Shown: one piece after another, positions 45,099 through 53,986 of the stretch
Numbering within the stretch: position 1 is the first letter of the stretch
Layout: each line of letters starts with the position of its first letter
Source of the DNA: Lysinibacillus timonensis
GTDB taxonomy: Bacteria; Bacillota; Bacilli; Bacillales_A; Planococcaceae
DNA length: 64,000 nucleotides
Assembly (NCBI RefSeq): GCF_900291985.1
Contig: NZ_LT985980.1
Coordinates: forward strand, 2,998,001-3,062,000
Direction of reading: 5' to 3'
Translations under genes and position numbers: made by a program
The notes under the pieces: model-generated
Seen by the model: the letters and a program-made list of their open reading frames with translations, nothing else
The model's database searches: none
Told to the model about the DNA's origin: nothing

Positions 45099-46337
45099 AT
45101 GTACAAATGTAATCAAGCTCGTTTAAAAGAAACGCTTGAACAATTTAGTCGTTTTGGTGCTACAGAAAACGGTGGTGTTACAAGGCTTTCCTTATCGAAA
45201 GAAGATGTAAAAGCAAGGGACTATTTTTATAATTGCTGCATGGAATTAGGGTTGGAGCTGAAGGTAGATGACATGGCCAATATGTACGCAACGCTTCCAG
45301 GAAAAAGAGATTTACCTCCAATTTTGATGGGTTCCCACTTAGATTCGGTTGAAAAAGGTGGACGTTTCGATGGTGTACTAGGTGTGTTAACAGCACTAGA
45401 AGCAGTCAGAACTATTAAAGAAAATAACATCGAATTAGAGATTCCATTAACGATTGTGAATTTTACGAACGAAGAGGGTGCCCGTTTTGACCCTGCCATG
45501 ATGAGTTCGGGTGTTATCACAAGTAAATTTGAAAAAGAAGAGATCCTTCAATCAACAGATAAAAACGGTATGACCTTTAAAGAAGCATTAAAAGAAAGTG
45601 GTTACGAAGGTAGTACCGAAAATCGCCTAAAAGAGGCAACCGCTTTTGTAGAGCTACACATTGAACAAGGCCCTATTTTAGAAACAGAACAAATAGAAAT
45701 TGGCGTTGTAGAAGGTGTATTAGGGATGTGCTGTTATGAAATAAGTATAAGTGGCGAATCGGATCATGCTGGTACGACTCCGATGAAGATGCGTAAAGAT
45801 CCCTTGTTCTTAGCTACTAAACTCATTACTTATTTAACTGAACAACTTGGAAAAGTCGATGAAGAGCTTGTCTACACAATCGGTCGAATGAATGTTACGC
45901 CAAACATACACACCGTGATTCCGAATAAAGTTGTTTTCACGATTGATGCGCGTCATAAAGATCCAATGAAAATTAGTGAAGTAGAACAAATCATTCGAGC
46001 TTTGCCATCTGAAGATGCAGGCTGTTTCGTTCAAAAAGAAAAGCTTTGGGGCCGAGATACAGTTGTGTTTGATACAGAAATTTGCGATCAAATCGAACAA
46101 GCTTGTCATCGATATGGCTATTCTTCGAGGCGTTTATACAGTGGGGCTGGTCATGATGCGCAATACATTGCAACGATTGCACCGACAGCGATGATCTTTG
46201 TCCCTAGTATTAATGGGAAAAGCCACTGTGAAGAGGAGGAAACAACCTATGAAGATTGTGCAAAGGGCGCGGATGTCTTAATCGAAACTGTGTTAAATCT
46301 ACAAACAAAGTTCGCGATGAATGAAGCGATGATTTAA
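45099..46337 (+). CDS. N-carbamoyl-beta-alanine/amino acid amidohydrolase (M20 carbamoylase family)
   Basis: 412 residues. Metal-ligand motifs GSHLDSVEKGGRFDGVLGV, FTNEEGARF, LHIEQGPILE, GESDHAGTTPM and SGAGHDAQY are complete. Family members hydrolyse N-carbamoyl-beta-alanine, N-carbamoyl amino acids or allantoate. Followed by dihydropyrimidinase, so beta-ureidopropionase is most likely. Start ATG 45099 with TGGAGGG upstream; earlier TTG/GTG codons lack a site. Confidence 0.88.
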   Translation: MYKCNQARLKETLEQFSRFGATENGGVTRLSLSKEDVKARDYFYNCCMELGLELKVDDMANMYATLPGKRDLPPILMGSHLDSVEKGGRFDGVLGVLTALEAVRTIKENNIELEIPLTIVNFTNEEGARFDPAMMSSGVITSKFEKEEILQSTDKNGMTFKEALKESGYEGSTENRLKEATAFVELHIEQGPILETEQIEIGVVEGVLGMCCYEISISGESDHAGTTPMKMRKDPLFLATKLITYLTEQLGKVDEELVYTIGRMNVTPNIHTVIPNKVVFTIDARHKDPMKISEVEQIIRALPSEDAGCFVQKEKLWGRDTVVFDTEICDQIEQACHRYGYSSRRLYSGAGHDAQYIATIAPTAMIFVPSINGKSHCEEEETTYEDCAKGADVLIETVLNLQTKFAMNEAMI

Positions 46338-46344
46338 CTTTACG

Positions 46345-46412
46345 TTGAAAATGTATGCCGAGATAAGTGGTCAATTACCATCTATGCATGAGGCGTACAT
46401 CAACATTTTCAA
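46345..46412 (+). other. Intercistronic long stem-loop
   Basis: TTGAAAATGT (46345-46354) is exactly complementary to ACATTTTCAA (46403-46412), and ATGCC/GGCGT-like bases extend the stem inside. It lies between the carbamoylase and dihydropyrimidinase genes without a T run, so it is more likely an mRNA processing or stability element than a terminator. Confidence 0.45.
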
Positions 46413-46454
46413 TTTAACTGTGTGGACCAATTAATTATGAAAGGAAGTATAGCT

Positions 46455-47873
46455 ATGAAAAAGAAAATCATTAAAGGCGGTACAATCGTAACAGCTACAG
46501 ATATTTTTGAGGGTGATATTTTAATAGAAGATGGAAAAATAGTTCAGATTGGAAAAGGCCTTCCAGAGATAAATGTAGAGATCATTGATGCAACGGGTAA
46601 ATACGTATTCCCAGGAGGCATTGATCCGCATACTCATTTAGATATGCCATTTAATAACACGGTAACAGATGATGATTGGGAATCTGGGACAATCGCGGCT
46701 GCATTTGGTGGCACGACAACGATTTTAGACTTTGCTTTAACTGCTGGCGAAACGAAACTATCAACAGCTGTTGACAAATGGCATGAAAAAGCAGCAGATA
46801 AAGCAGTCATTGACTACGGATTCCATCTAATGGTTACGGATTTGAATGAAGAAACCGAAAAAGAATTACCTCTTTTATTAGAAAAGGAGGGAATTACTTC
46901 AGTCAAGGTGTTCATGGCCTATGCGAAAGAGTTCCAGGCATCTGATAACACATTATATAAAGCATTCAAAATAGGAAAAGAAACGGGTGCTGTTGTCATG
47001 GTGCACTGTGAAAATGGTTCCGTTATTAATGAACTTGTTGAAGAAGCAAAGAAAGCTGGAAACACAGCGCCTATCTATCATGCATTAACTCGTCCACCAG
47101 AATTAGAAGGTGAAGCAACGAAACGTGCAATTGAACTTGCCCATGTAGCAGGAGCAAAACTCTATGTTGTTCATGTAACTTGTAAAGAAGCAGTAGACGA
47201 AATCATTAAAGCCCGTGAAAAAGGCTATGACGTTTACGGCGAAACTTGTCCTCCATATTTAACTTTAGACCAATCACTACTCGCTCAACCAGGGTTTGAA
47301 GGAGCCAAATATGTTTGGTCACCACCACTCAGACCAAAATTACATCAAGAACCACTTTGGAATGCTTTAAAGGCAAAGCAACTACAAACGATTGGCTCAG
47401 ACCAATGTTCATTCAACTTTAACGGTAAAAAACAATTAGGAATAAACGACTTCTCAAAAATTCCAAACGGCGGACCATTTATCGAAGACCGATTCAGTGT
47501 CCTATATTCTGAAGGTGTATGCAAAGGACGTCTATCCATTAATGATTTTGTTGACCTAGTATCAACGAACGCCGCGAAAATCTTCGGGCTATTCCCTCAA
47601 AAAGGGACAATTGCAATTGGATCTGATGCTGATATTGTCATTTTTGATCCAAACGTAAAACGTACTATTTCAGCTGAAACCCACCATATGAATGTGGATT
47701 ACAATGCCTTTGAAGGAATGGAAGTAACAGGTGAGCCGGTAAGTGTCCTGCTACGCGGAGAATTCATAGTGAAAGATAAGGAATTTGTAGGTACCATCGG
47801 CGGAGGTAAATATATAAGACGACAATTAGCCAAGGAAGCTGTTAGTACATTAGTACCCGCAGTATCGAATTAA
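46455..47873 (+). CDS. Dihydropyrimidinase
   Basis: 472 residues of the amidohydrolase superfamily. GGIDPHTHLDMPF gives the first metal histidines, TSVKVFMAYAKEF the carboxylated lysine, then VHCENGSVI, YVVHVTCKEA and the catalytic Asp in TIGSDQCSFNF. It hydrolyses dihydrouracil to N-carbamoyl-beta-alanine. The ATG at 46455 has AAAGGAAG upstream; a longer form from 46422 lacks a site. Operon with preT and preA. Confidence 0.92.
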   Translation: MKKKIIKGGTIVTATDIFEGDILIEDGKIVQIGKGLPEINVEIIDATGKYVFPGGIDPHTHLDMPFNNTVTDDDWESGTIAAAFGGTTTILDFALTAGETKLSTAVDKWHEKAADKAVIDYGFHLMVTDLNEETEKELPLLLEKEGITSVKVFMAYAKEFQASDNTLYKAFKIGKETGAVVMVHCENGSVINELVEEAKKAGNTAPIYHALTRPPELEGEATKRAIELAHVAGAKLYVVHVTCKEAVDEIIKAREKGYDVYGETCPPYLTLDQSLLAQPGFEGAKYVWSPPLRPKLHQEPLWNALKAKQLQTIGSDQCSFNFNGKKQLGINDFSKIPNGGPFIEDRFSVLYSEGVCKGRLSINDFVDLVSTNAAKIFGLFPQKGTIAIGSDADIVIFDPNVKRTISAETHHMNVDYNAFEGMEVTGEPVSVLLRGEFIVKDKEFVGTIGGGKYIRRQLAKEAVSTLVPAVSN

Positions 47874-47903
47874 TATAATGTTGTTTTAAAAGGAGAGGGA
47901 TAT

Positions 47904-49265
47904 ATGAGTAGTATAACTGGTGGATTCATTTCTTCAAATTTAAAGGAAAACTTTGAGGAAATCTATAAAGGAATGTCTAATACAGAAGCGATTGTCGAGG
48001 CAAATCGTTGCTTATATTGTTATGATCCCCCATGTATAAAAGCCTGTCCTACAGGGATTCAGATTCCAAATTTCATTAAAAAAATCGCTTCTAATAATTT
48101 AAAAGGGTCCGCAAAAACAATCCTAGAAGCAAATCCACTTGGTGCCAGTTGTGCACGTGTATGTCCAACTGAAGAATTATGTGAAGGAGCTTGCGTACTT
48201 AATGGCGTATCGAAGCCAATCGAGATAGGCAACCTACAGCGTTATGCAACAGATTGGGCAATGAAACAAAGTAGTCCATTCTTCAAAGCTGGCGAAGACA
48301 ATGGAAAATCCGTTGCAATTATAGGGAGCGGTCCGGCTGGATTATCTGCGGCGAGAGAACTTAGTCGCCTTGGCTATAAAGTGACGATATTTGAAGCAGA
48401 AAAAGAGGCAGGGGGCCTTGGACGTTATGGTATTGTTTCCTTCCGACTACCTAAAAAAGTAGTAGAGTGGGAAGTTCAACAAGTAGAACAATTAGGTGTA
48501 GAAATTAAAACAAATTGCCGTGTTGGCCAGGATATATCTGTAAAAGAGATTATCAACAATTTTAATCGTATTGTTGTTGCTATTGGTATGAGTAATGTCC
48601 CAAATTTAGGGATTGCTGGTGAACAACTTGATGGTGTTTACGATGCAATCGAATTTGTGAAAGATACAAAAATTAGCGAGCCAACGGAAGCTATAAGAGG
48701 GAAGAAAGTAGCCGTGATCGGTGCTGGAAATACAGCGATTGACGCAGCGACTACTGCAATGAGATTAGGTGCTTCTAATGTTCAGATCATTTATCGTAGA
48801 ACGCAAAACGAAATGACCGCATATCAGTTTGAATATGATTTTGCAAAGCAAGATGGCGTTGAGTTTAGATGGTTAACAGCACCAGTTGAAATTGTTGGAG
48901 AGAATGGTCAAGTAACAGGCCTGAAATGTACGAAAATGACTTTAAATGAGGCGGGTACAGACGGTAGACAAAAACCAGTTCCAGTTGAAGGCTCGGAGTT
49001 CACGCTTGAAGTGGATACAGTCATAAAAGCGATTGGGCAGTCCCGCTACGAAGAATTAATCGAAGCGTTTGAACTTGAGAATGTACATGGTGTTGTCCAA
49101 GTAAATGAATCATTAAATACTTCCCAAGAGAAAATCTATGCCTGTGGCGATGTCATTTTTGGCAATGGTCAAGGAGAGGCAATGGTGGTTTCTGCTGTAG
49201 AGCAAGGAAAAACAGTGGCGAAGGCAATTCATCAATCATTTCAATTGCAGACGGAAATTGCTTAA
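47904..49265 (+). CDS. preT: Dihydropyrimidine dehydrogenase subunit PreT
   Basis: 453 residues. A GltD-like N-terminal Fe-S region with four Cys motifs (RCLYCYDPPCIKACPTGIQIP, GASCARVCPTEELCEGAC). Then FAD binding (AIIGSGPAGLSAARELSRLGYKVTIFEA) and NAD(P) binding (VAVIGAGNTAIDAATTAMRLGA), with a terminal CGDVIFGNGQGE FAD motif. It passes electrons from NAD(P)H to PreA. GGAGAGGG precedes ATG 47904. Confidence 0.92.
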   Translation: MSSITGGFISSNLKENFEEIYKGMSNTEAIVEANRCLYCYDPPCIKACPTGIQIPNFIKKIASNNLKGSAKTILEANPLGASCARVCPTEELCEGACVLNGVSKPIEIGNLQRYATDWAMKQSSPFFKAGEDNGKSVAIIGSGPAGLSAARELSRLGYKVTIFEAEKEAGGLGRYGIVSFRLPKKVVEWEVQQVEQLGVEIKTNCRVGQDISVKEIINNFNRIVVAIGMSNVPNLGIAGEQLDGVYDAIEFVKDTKISEPTEAIRGKKVAVIGAGNTAIDAATTAMRLGASNVQIIYRRTQNEMTAYQFEYDFAKQDGVEFRWLTAPVEIVGENGQVTGLKCTKMTLNEAGTDGRQKPVPVEGSEFTLEVDTVIKAIGQSRYEELIEAFELENVHGVVQVNESLNTSQEKIYACGDVIFGNGQGEAMVVSAVEQGKTVAKAIHQSFQLQTEIA

Positions 49266-49283
49266 AAAATAGGAGGTAATCTG

Positions 49284-50564
49284 ATGGCAGACTTAAGTAT
49301 TAATTTAGCAGGAATAAAATCGCCTAATCCTTTCTGGCTAGCTTCTGCACCACCAACAAACTCTGGCTATCAAGTTCAAAGAGCATTTGAAGCAGGGTGG
49401 GGTGGAGCTGTTTGGAAAACGCTTGGTGATCCTATTTTGAATGTTTCATCACGCTTTGCAGCCGTAAGTTTTAATGGTCAACGAGTAGCAGGCTTTAACA
49501 ATATTGAACTGATTACAGATAGACCTCTTGAAGTAAACTTGAAAGAAATTTATGAGACGAAAAAGAAGTTTCCTAATCATGCAATTATTGCTTCGTTAAT
49601 GGTCGAACCGAAACGAGAAAAATGGCACGAAATTGTTAAACGTGTTCAAGATGTTGGTGTGGATGGTTTTGAGTTGAATTTCGGTTGTCCTCATGGGATG
49701 GCAGAACGTGGTATGGGCGCTGCGTCTGGTCAAGTGCCAGAGCTTGTTGAAAAACAAACTTATTGGGCAAAAGAGGTAGCTGAAGTACCGGTCATCGTAA
49801 AGTTAACACCTAACATAACGGATATTACTGTAACTGCTCAGTCTGCAGTTCAAGGTGGCGCAGATGCTATTAGTATGATCAACACCATTAATAGTTTAGC
49901 AGGTGTTGATTTAAATACATGGAATACAATCCCGCATGTCGGAGGAAAAGGGGCACATGGTGGTTATTGCGGACCAGCAGTAAAACCAATTGCATTAAAC
50001 ATGGTAGGAGAATGTGCACGAAATCCTTATATCAATGTTCCGATTTCAGGTATTGGCGGTATTTCCAACTGGCAAGATGCAGCTGAATTTTTACTAATGG
50101 GTGCTACGGGTGTGCAAGTATGTACGGCTGCCATGCATCACGGCTTTAGCATTGTAGAAGACATGATTGATGGTCTAAGTAATTACCTTGACGATAAAGG
50201 ACTAGCTTCGGTTATGGACCTCGTCGGACAATCTGTACCAAAATACTCCGATTGGGGAGATTTAGATCTAAATTATAAAGTAGTTGCTCAGATTAATAAC
50301 GATGTGTGCATTAACTGCAATAAATGTCATATTGCTTGTGAGGACACATCCCACCAATGTATCGACATGTCTGTAGGTGCAGATGGTAAACCAATGCTAA
50401 AAGTACGTGAAGAAGATTGTGTTGGCTGTAACTTATGTTCCATTGTATGTCCAGTAGACGGAGCAATTGAAATGGTTGAATTGAAAAATACATTACCAAG
50501 TATGACGTGGAATCAAAGACAAGCAATGGTTGGGCGTTATGCTGTTGATAAGATTGCAAAATAA
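49284..50564 (+). CDS. preA: Dihydropyrimidine dehydrogenase subunit PreA
   Basis: 426 residues. FMN barrel similar to DHOD/DPD with the active-site Cys in NFGCPHGMAERGMG, then two C-terminal 4Fe-4S clusters (CINCNKCHIACEDTSHQC and CVGCNLCSIVCPVDG). With PreT it reduces uracil and thymine to the dihydropyrimidines, the first step of the pathway encoded here. AGGAGG precedes ATG 49284. Confidence 0.93.
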   Translation: MADLSINLAGIKSPNPFWLASAPPTNSGYQVQRAFEAGWGGAVWKTLGDPILNVSSRFAAVSFNGQRVAGFNNIELITDRPLEVNLKEIYETKKKFPNHAIIASLMVEPKREKWHEIVKRVQDVGVDGFELNFGCPHGMAERGMGAASGQVPELVEKQTYWAKEVAEVPVIVKLTPNITDITVTAQSAVQGGADAISMINTINSLAGVDLNTWNTIPHVGGKGAHGGYCGPAVKPIALNMVGECARNPYINVPISGIGGISNWQDAAEFLLMGATGVQVCTAAMHHGFSIVEDMIDGLSNYLDDKGLASVMDLVGQSVPKYSDWGDLDLNYKVVAQINNDVCINCNKCHIACEDTSHQCIDMSVGADGKPMLKVREEDCVGCNLCSIVCPVDGAIEMVELKNTLPSMTWNQRQAMVGRYAVDKIAK

Positions 50565-50585
50565 TCCGTTAGGGAGGCACAAGCT

Positions 50586-50795
50586 ATGTCTGAATTTCTA
50601 GAATTTAAAGAGGAGAAAAATAAGATTGATCGTTATTTTGCAGAAGGTTATGAAGTAAACAGTATTACGGAAAACTTAAGTGGTACGCTAATTGAATTTG
50701 CCTCTTCAAAATTAGATGGTAAAGATACGATTCAATTACTCTTAATCACACCAGAAGCTCGTAAATATATTGCAACGAGATTAATTTATTCGTAG
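50586..50795 (+). CDS. Small protein following preA
   Basis: 69 residues, acidic, alpha/beta (FLEFKEEKNKIDRYFAEGYEV ... DTIQLLLITPEARKY). Strong GGGAGG upstream, 21 bases after preA, and followed by the operon terminator, so it is part of the pyrimidine operon. No family recognised; perhaps an accessory factor. Confidence 0.6.
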   Translation: MSEFLEFKEEKNKIDRYFAEGYEVNSITENLSGTLIEFASSKLDGKDTIQLLLITPEARKYIATRLIYS

Positions 50796-50835
50796 AGCAG
50801 AAAAGTAATACTTCCCACAATAATCCCTCAAAAGC

Positions 50836-50885
50836 AAAGTGAACCTAACGATTCATCAGTAATCGATCCAGGTTCACTTTTTCAT
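50836..50885 (+). terminator. Terminator of pyrimidine operon
   Basis: AAAGTGAACCT (50836-50846) pairs exactly with AGGTTCACTTT (50870-50880), followed by further T. Confidence 0.8.
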
Positions 50886-50918
50886 TGAGAGTACAATTAC
50901 ATGAAAACATAATGAATT

Positions 50919-50953
50919 AAAAGAGCTAGAGATTTGTTCTAGCTCTTTTGTTA
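50919..50953 (+). terminator. Second tandem terminator
   Basis: AAAAGAGCTAGA (50919-50930) pairs exactly with TCTAGCTCTTTT (50938-50949), followed by GTTATT. It backs up the preceding terminator and insulates the sigma-factor operon. Confidence 0.7.
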
Positions 50954-51104
50954 TTCCATTAAATGGTATGATGATGCTGAACGGACGTTGATTTTTCTGT
51001 TCTTAAAATTAGAATGATTTGTGTTTAATGTTTTGAAATATTTATAAAAAACTTTAAGCCAAATGTGCAACTCAACTGTCTAATTAATAGATGGAAAAAA
51101 GAGG

Positions 51105-51635
51105 GTGAAACATATTATTCGTTTAGTGAAAAAAGCACAAATGGGTGACGACCATGCCTTTTTAATGATTTTTCAACAGTATCAGGATGATCTATACCGG
51201 ATGGCTTATGTCTATATGAAAAATCAAGAGGATGCTTTAGATATCTTACAAGAAGTAGCATATCAGTCATTTAAGAAAATAAATACATTGAAAAACCCAA
51301 AGTATATCAAAACATGGTTACTGAAAATCACCATAAACTGTGCAATCAACACCATTAATAAAAGGAAAAAGGTAGTTCCATTAAATACTCACTATGAAGA
51401 ATTTATTGGTTGGGAGTCGAATGAAACTATTCCGCTTTCTATAGCATTGCAAGAGGTCATAGAGCTTTTAAAAGAAGAGGAAAAAAGCGTTGTACTTTTA
51501 AGATTCTATCAAAATTATACATTGAAAGAGATTTCAGAAGCTTTGGAGATACCATTAGGAACGGCAAAGTCAATCTTATATAGAGCCTTAAACAAACTTC
51601 GCAATGAGCTAAAGGAGGTTGATCTTCGTGAATGA
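51105..51635 (+). CDS. ECF sigma factor
   Basis: 176 residues. Region 2 (HAFLMIFQQYQDDLYRMAYVYMKNQEDALDILQEVAYQSFKKI, about 15-60) and region 4 (EEKSVVLLRFYQNYTLKEISEALEIPLGTAKSILYRALNKLR, about 122-170) are both present. The start is uncertain: GTG 51105 directly abuts AAGAGG, while a GTG at 51126 or an ATT at 51114 would be better spaced. It overlaps the anti-sigma gene by eight bases. Signal unknown; similar Bacillus SigV/SigM-like factors answer envelope stress. Confidence 0.85.
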   Translation: MKHIIRLVKKAQMGDDHAFLMIFQQYQDDLYRMAYVYMKNQEDALDILQEVAYQSFKKINTLKNPKYIKTWLLKITINCAINTINKRKKVVPLNTHYEEFIGWESNETIPLSIALQEVIELLKEEEKSVVLLRFYQNYTLKEISEALEIPLGTAKSILYRALNKLRNELKEVDLRE

Positions 51636-52740
51636 TCAGTTTAAGAAGGAATTAGAGAAAATTGAGCTACCAAAAGAATTACAAGAGCGTGTAAAACGTG
51701 GTGTTGAAATGGCAAAATTAGAAGATTCAAACCTAAAACACCAATCGAATAACTCGAAACCTCAATTCAAACCTTTACTCATCTCTCTTTTAGCTGTTGC
51801 TGTGATAGGTATTTTATTGTTTCCAGCTTTACAATCAATGGATTCAGGTAATGGACATTCCCAAGGTACTATCGTGTATGAAAATTTAGTGGATGGGGAT
51901 TCCAATGTTACAGAAGAAATGGACCAAATCATTTCAAATTACATTATCCAGCAATATCAAAGAAATGGATTCCAACCATCTGATGTACAATTTGAAGTGC
52001 ATAAAGTATATGGTTCGTTAAAGGGAAAAGATACAATAACCATCTACTTATGGTCATATTACAGTAGTTTTAATAAAGTGACTGGAAATGAAGGGGTATC
52101 GGGTTCTTCGTTGCCTGTTACGATTACGTTACAAGAAATAGATGGCAACTATAAGGTAATCAATTATCAAGAAGCACAAGATGGGAGCCTGTATGTTAAA
52201 TCAATAGAAAACATGTTTCCTGAAGAGTATGTAGAAGAAGTTCTTCAACAACCAAGTAACATGGGTGAATTAGAAGAAGAAATGCAACAAAAAGTGAATG
52301 AATGGTTGAAAGATGAAGAAGAGAAAAGTATCGTTAATAGCTCAGATATTGAGTTAACCAAGGAAGAAGAAGAAGTCTATAACAAGTTCCAACAGGATTT
52401 AAATGTAGAACATCTTAGAGAGTTAGATCCAAAAAGTGTTGCCAAGCTATATGTATTAGCTGGATTTGAAGGGAAATACGATATTCAATATGCCTTATAT
52501 ACTGATAGAGAAGAACGGATCATGTGGTCAAAAGAAGAACATCTTAATATCCCGGAATCCGAAAGAGGGTCAATTGAACATTATGAAGAACTATACAATA
52601 TTGTATATAAAGGCACCTTCGTACAAACAAGTGAGAATGAAGGCTATATTAAATATGGTTCTGGTGAAGATATGCAGGGGTTCCAAATGTTCAGAAACGA
52701 AGACGGCATTTGGCAAGTATCATTTATACCGATTCAATAA
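51628..52740 (+). CDS. Membrane anti-sigma factor (probable)
   Basis: 370 residues. A cytoplasmic N-terminus of about 45 residues (FKKELEKIELPKELQERVKRGVEMAK) precedes one membrane helix (about 49-68, LLISLLAVAVIGILLFPAL) and a large acidic extracellular domain. This is the layout of anti-sigma factors paired with ECF factors. The GTG at 51628 has AAAGGAGG nine bases upstream; TTG 51619 would abut that site. The outer domain is unrecognised. Confidence 0.75.
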   Translation: MNDQFKKELEKIELPKELQERVKRGVEMAKLEDSNLKHQSNNSKPQFKPLLISLLAVAVIGILLFPALQSMDSGNGHSQGTIVYENLVDGDSNVTEEMDQIISNYIIQQYQRNGFQPSDVQFEVHKVYGSLKGKDTITIYLWSYYSSFNKVTGNEGVSGSSLPVTITLQEIDGNYKVINYQEAQDGSLYVKSIENMFPEEYVEEVLQQPSNMGELEEEMQQKVNEWLKDEEEKSIVNSSDIELTKEEEEVYNKFQQDLNVEHLRELDPKSVAKLYVLAGFEGKYDIQYALYTDREERIMWSKEEHLNIPESERGSIEHYEELYNIVYKGTFVQTSENEGYIKYGSGEDMQGFQMFRNEDGIWQVSFIPIQ

Positions 52741-52765
52741 TAGTTTATCTAGACAAAAGTAAATG

Positions 52766-52825
52766 GAGCGATAGTCCTTAATGAGCAACACCCAATTGCT
52801 CGTAAAATGAATTGGGTCGTCGCTC
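52766..52825 (-). terminator. Nested hairpin between convergent genes
   Basis: GAGCG/CGCTC (52766-52770 with 52821-52825) encloses ACCCAATT/AATTGGGT (52790-52797 with 52810-52817). It sits between the anti-sigma gene and the diguanylate cyclase. A modest T-rich tract follows leftward. Confidence 0.5.
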
Positions 52826-52859
52826 AAAAGGGGTATCGCAACATTTATGATCTTTTGAA

Positions 52860-53612
52860 CTAATTAAAAACTGATTCCATTTGAAAATTCGCTATTTTAA
52901 AGGCATTTCTACCACTTCTTTTCACTTCTAATAGTGCTACGTCTGCTCTTTTAAGCAATGAAATATAATCTTCATCATCTTCATATACTGCGATTCCGAT
53001 ACTAGATGTAATGTTAAAGCTATGCTCATAGATAGTCCAAGGATCTTGTAATACATCTAAAATTCTCTTCACGACAGGTAGGGTATCCTCAGGGTCTTTA
53101 ATCTCTGCAAGCAGGATTACAAACTCATCTCCACCTAGGCGTGCTAATACATCTGTTTGCCTTAGGCAATTTCTTACCCTTTCGGCAAACTGTTTCAGTA
53201 ACTCGTCTCCTATATCATGTCCCAATTCATCATTAATTGCCTTAAAGTTATCGATATCCATATACATTACAGCAATTTTTTGATCTAACTGTTTGCAATC
53301 TTCTATCGATTGAAGAATTCGCTCTTCAAATAACCTTCGATTTGCTGCATTCGTAAGGGAATCGTAAAAAGCCAATTGCCTTAGCTTTTCTTCATTTTCT
53401 TGTAAAAGCTGTTTAGTTTGTAACAGCTGATAGTAGTAGAACTTTGCCTCATCATATTTTTTCCCAGTCCAATATGCGGGATAAATTAATAGTGCGGAAA
53501 ATAGGTATTCGAAAATAGGCACGTACCCTAATTGGAAGTAATCGGTTAGTTTGAACGTAGCTGTAACAGAGAAATAAATAAACATGACAACGATTCTTCC
53601 AGTATACTTCAT
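52860..53612 (-). CDS. Membrane diguanylate cyclase (GGDEF)
   Basis: 250 residues. Two N-terminal hydrophobic helices (about 5-22 and 31-48), a short coiled coil (KQLLQENEEKLRQLAF), then a GGDEF domain with the active motif ARLGGDEFVILL and an R-x-x-D inhibitory site just before it (RQTD). It makes c-di-GMP from GTP. Two ATG codons are adjacent; 53612 is better spaced from AAGGAG. Confidence 0.88.
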   Translation of the reverse strand: MKYTGRIVVMFIYFSVTATFKLTDYFQLGYVPIFEYLFSALLIYPAYWTGKKYDEAKFYYYQLLQTKQLLQENEEKLRQLAFYDSLTNAANRRLFEERILQSIEDCKQLDQKIAVMYMDIDNFKAINDELGHDIGDELLKQFAERVRNCLRQTDVLARLGGDEFVILLAEIKDPEDTLPVVKRILDVLQDPWTIYEHSFNITSSIGIAVYEDDEDYISLLKRADVALLEVKRSGRNAFKIANFQMESVFN

Positions 53613-53986
53613 CATTAATCTCCTTTTGAAAACATTAAAGTGAAATATTGCGTTTCAATGCGTAATTGGTTTCTATTAACTAATTTTAACAGAAATTTAC
53701 TTTTATTCACTATAATATTTTATAGACAGGGGTTTACCGTTTTAATAAAGTAATTGAGAGAGTAATGAGTTAACAACTATTGCTTTACTAGAGTGACAGC
53801 TCCGTTTTGTTAGTAAATATAATTTGTAAGCGAGTGTGTAATGTAGGTTTTGATTTTGAGCAATACAGAACTTTGGTATAGTTTTAAGCTATATCAACGT
53901 ATAGAATTTATATGTTACGCTATGATTAATTTCATATGCTACAATTTCCTTACAGAACAGAGAAAAAGGAAAGAGGGAGATTGTTT
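53613..53986. other. Intergenic region before the MetE-like gene
   Basis: About 370 bp. I searched for an S-box (SAM) riboswitch, which often precedes yxjG/yxjH-type genes, and saw none of its conserved GA-rich or CCGA segments. A promoter-like TTACGC … TACAAT lies at about 53913-53944. Otherwise nothing recognised. Confidence 0.5.

Noticed and set aside
53640-53986. SAM (S-box) riboswitch before the MetE-like gene
   Set aside because: None of the conserved S-box segments or a terminator/antiterminator pair could be found.
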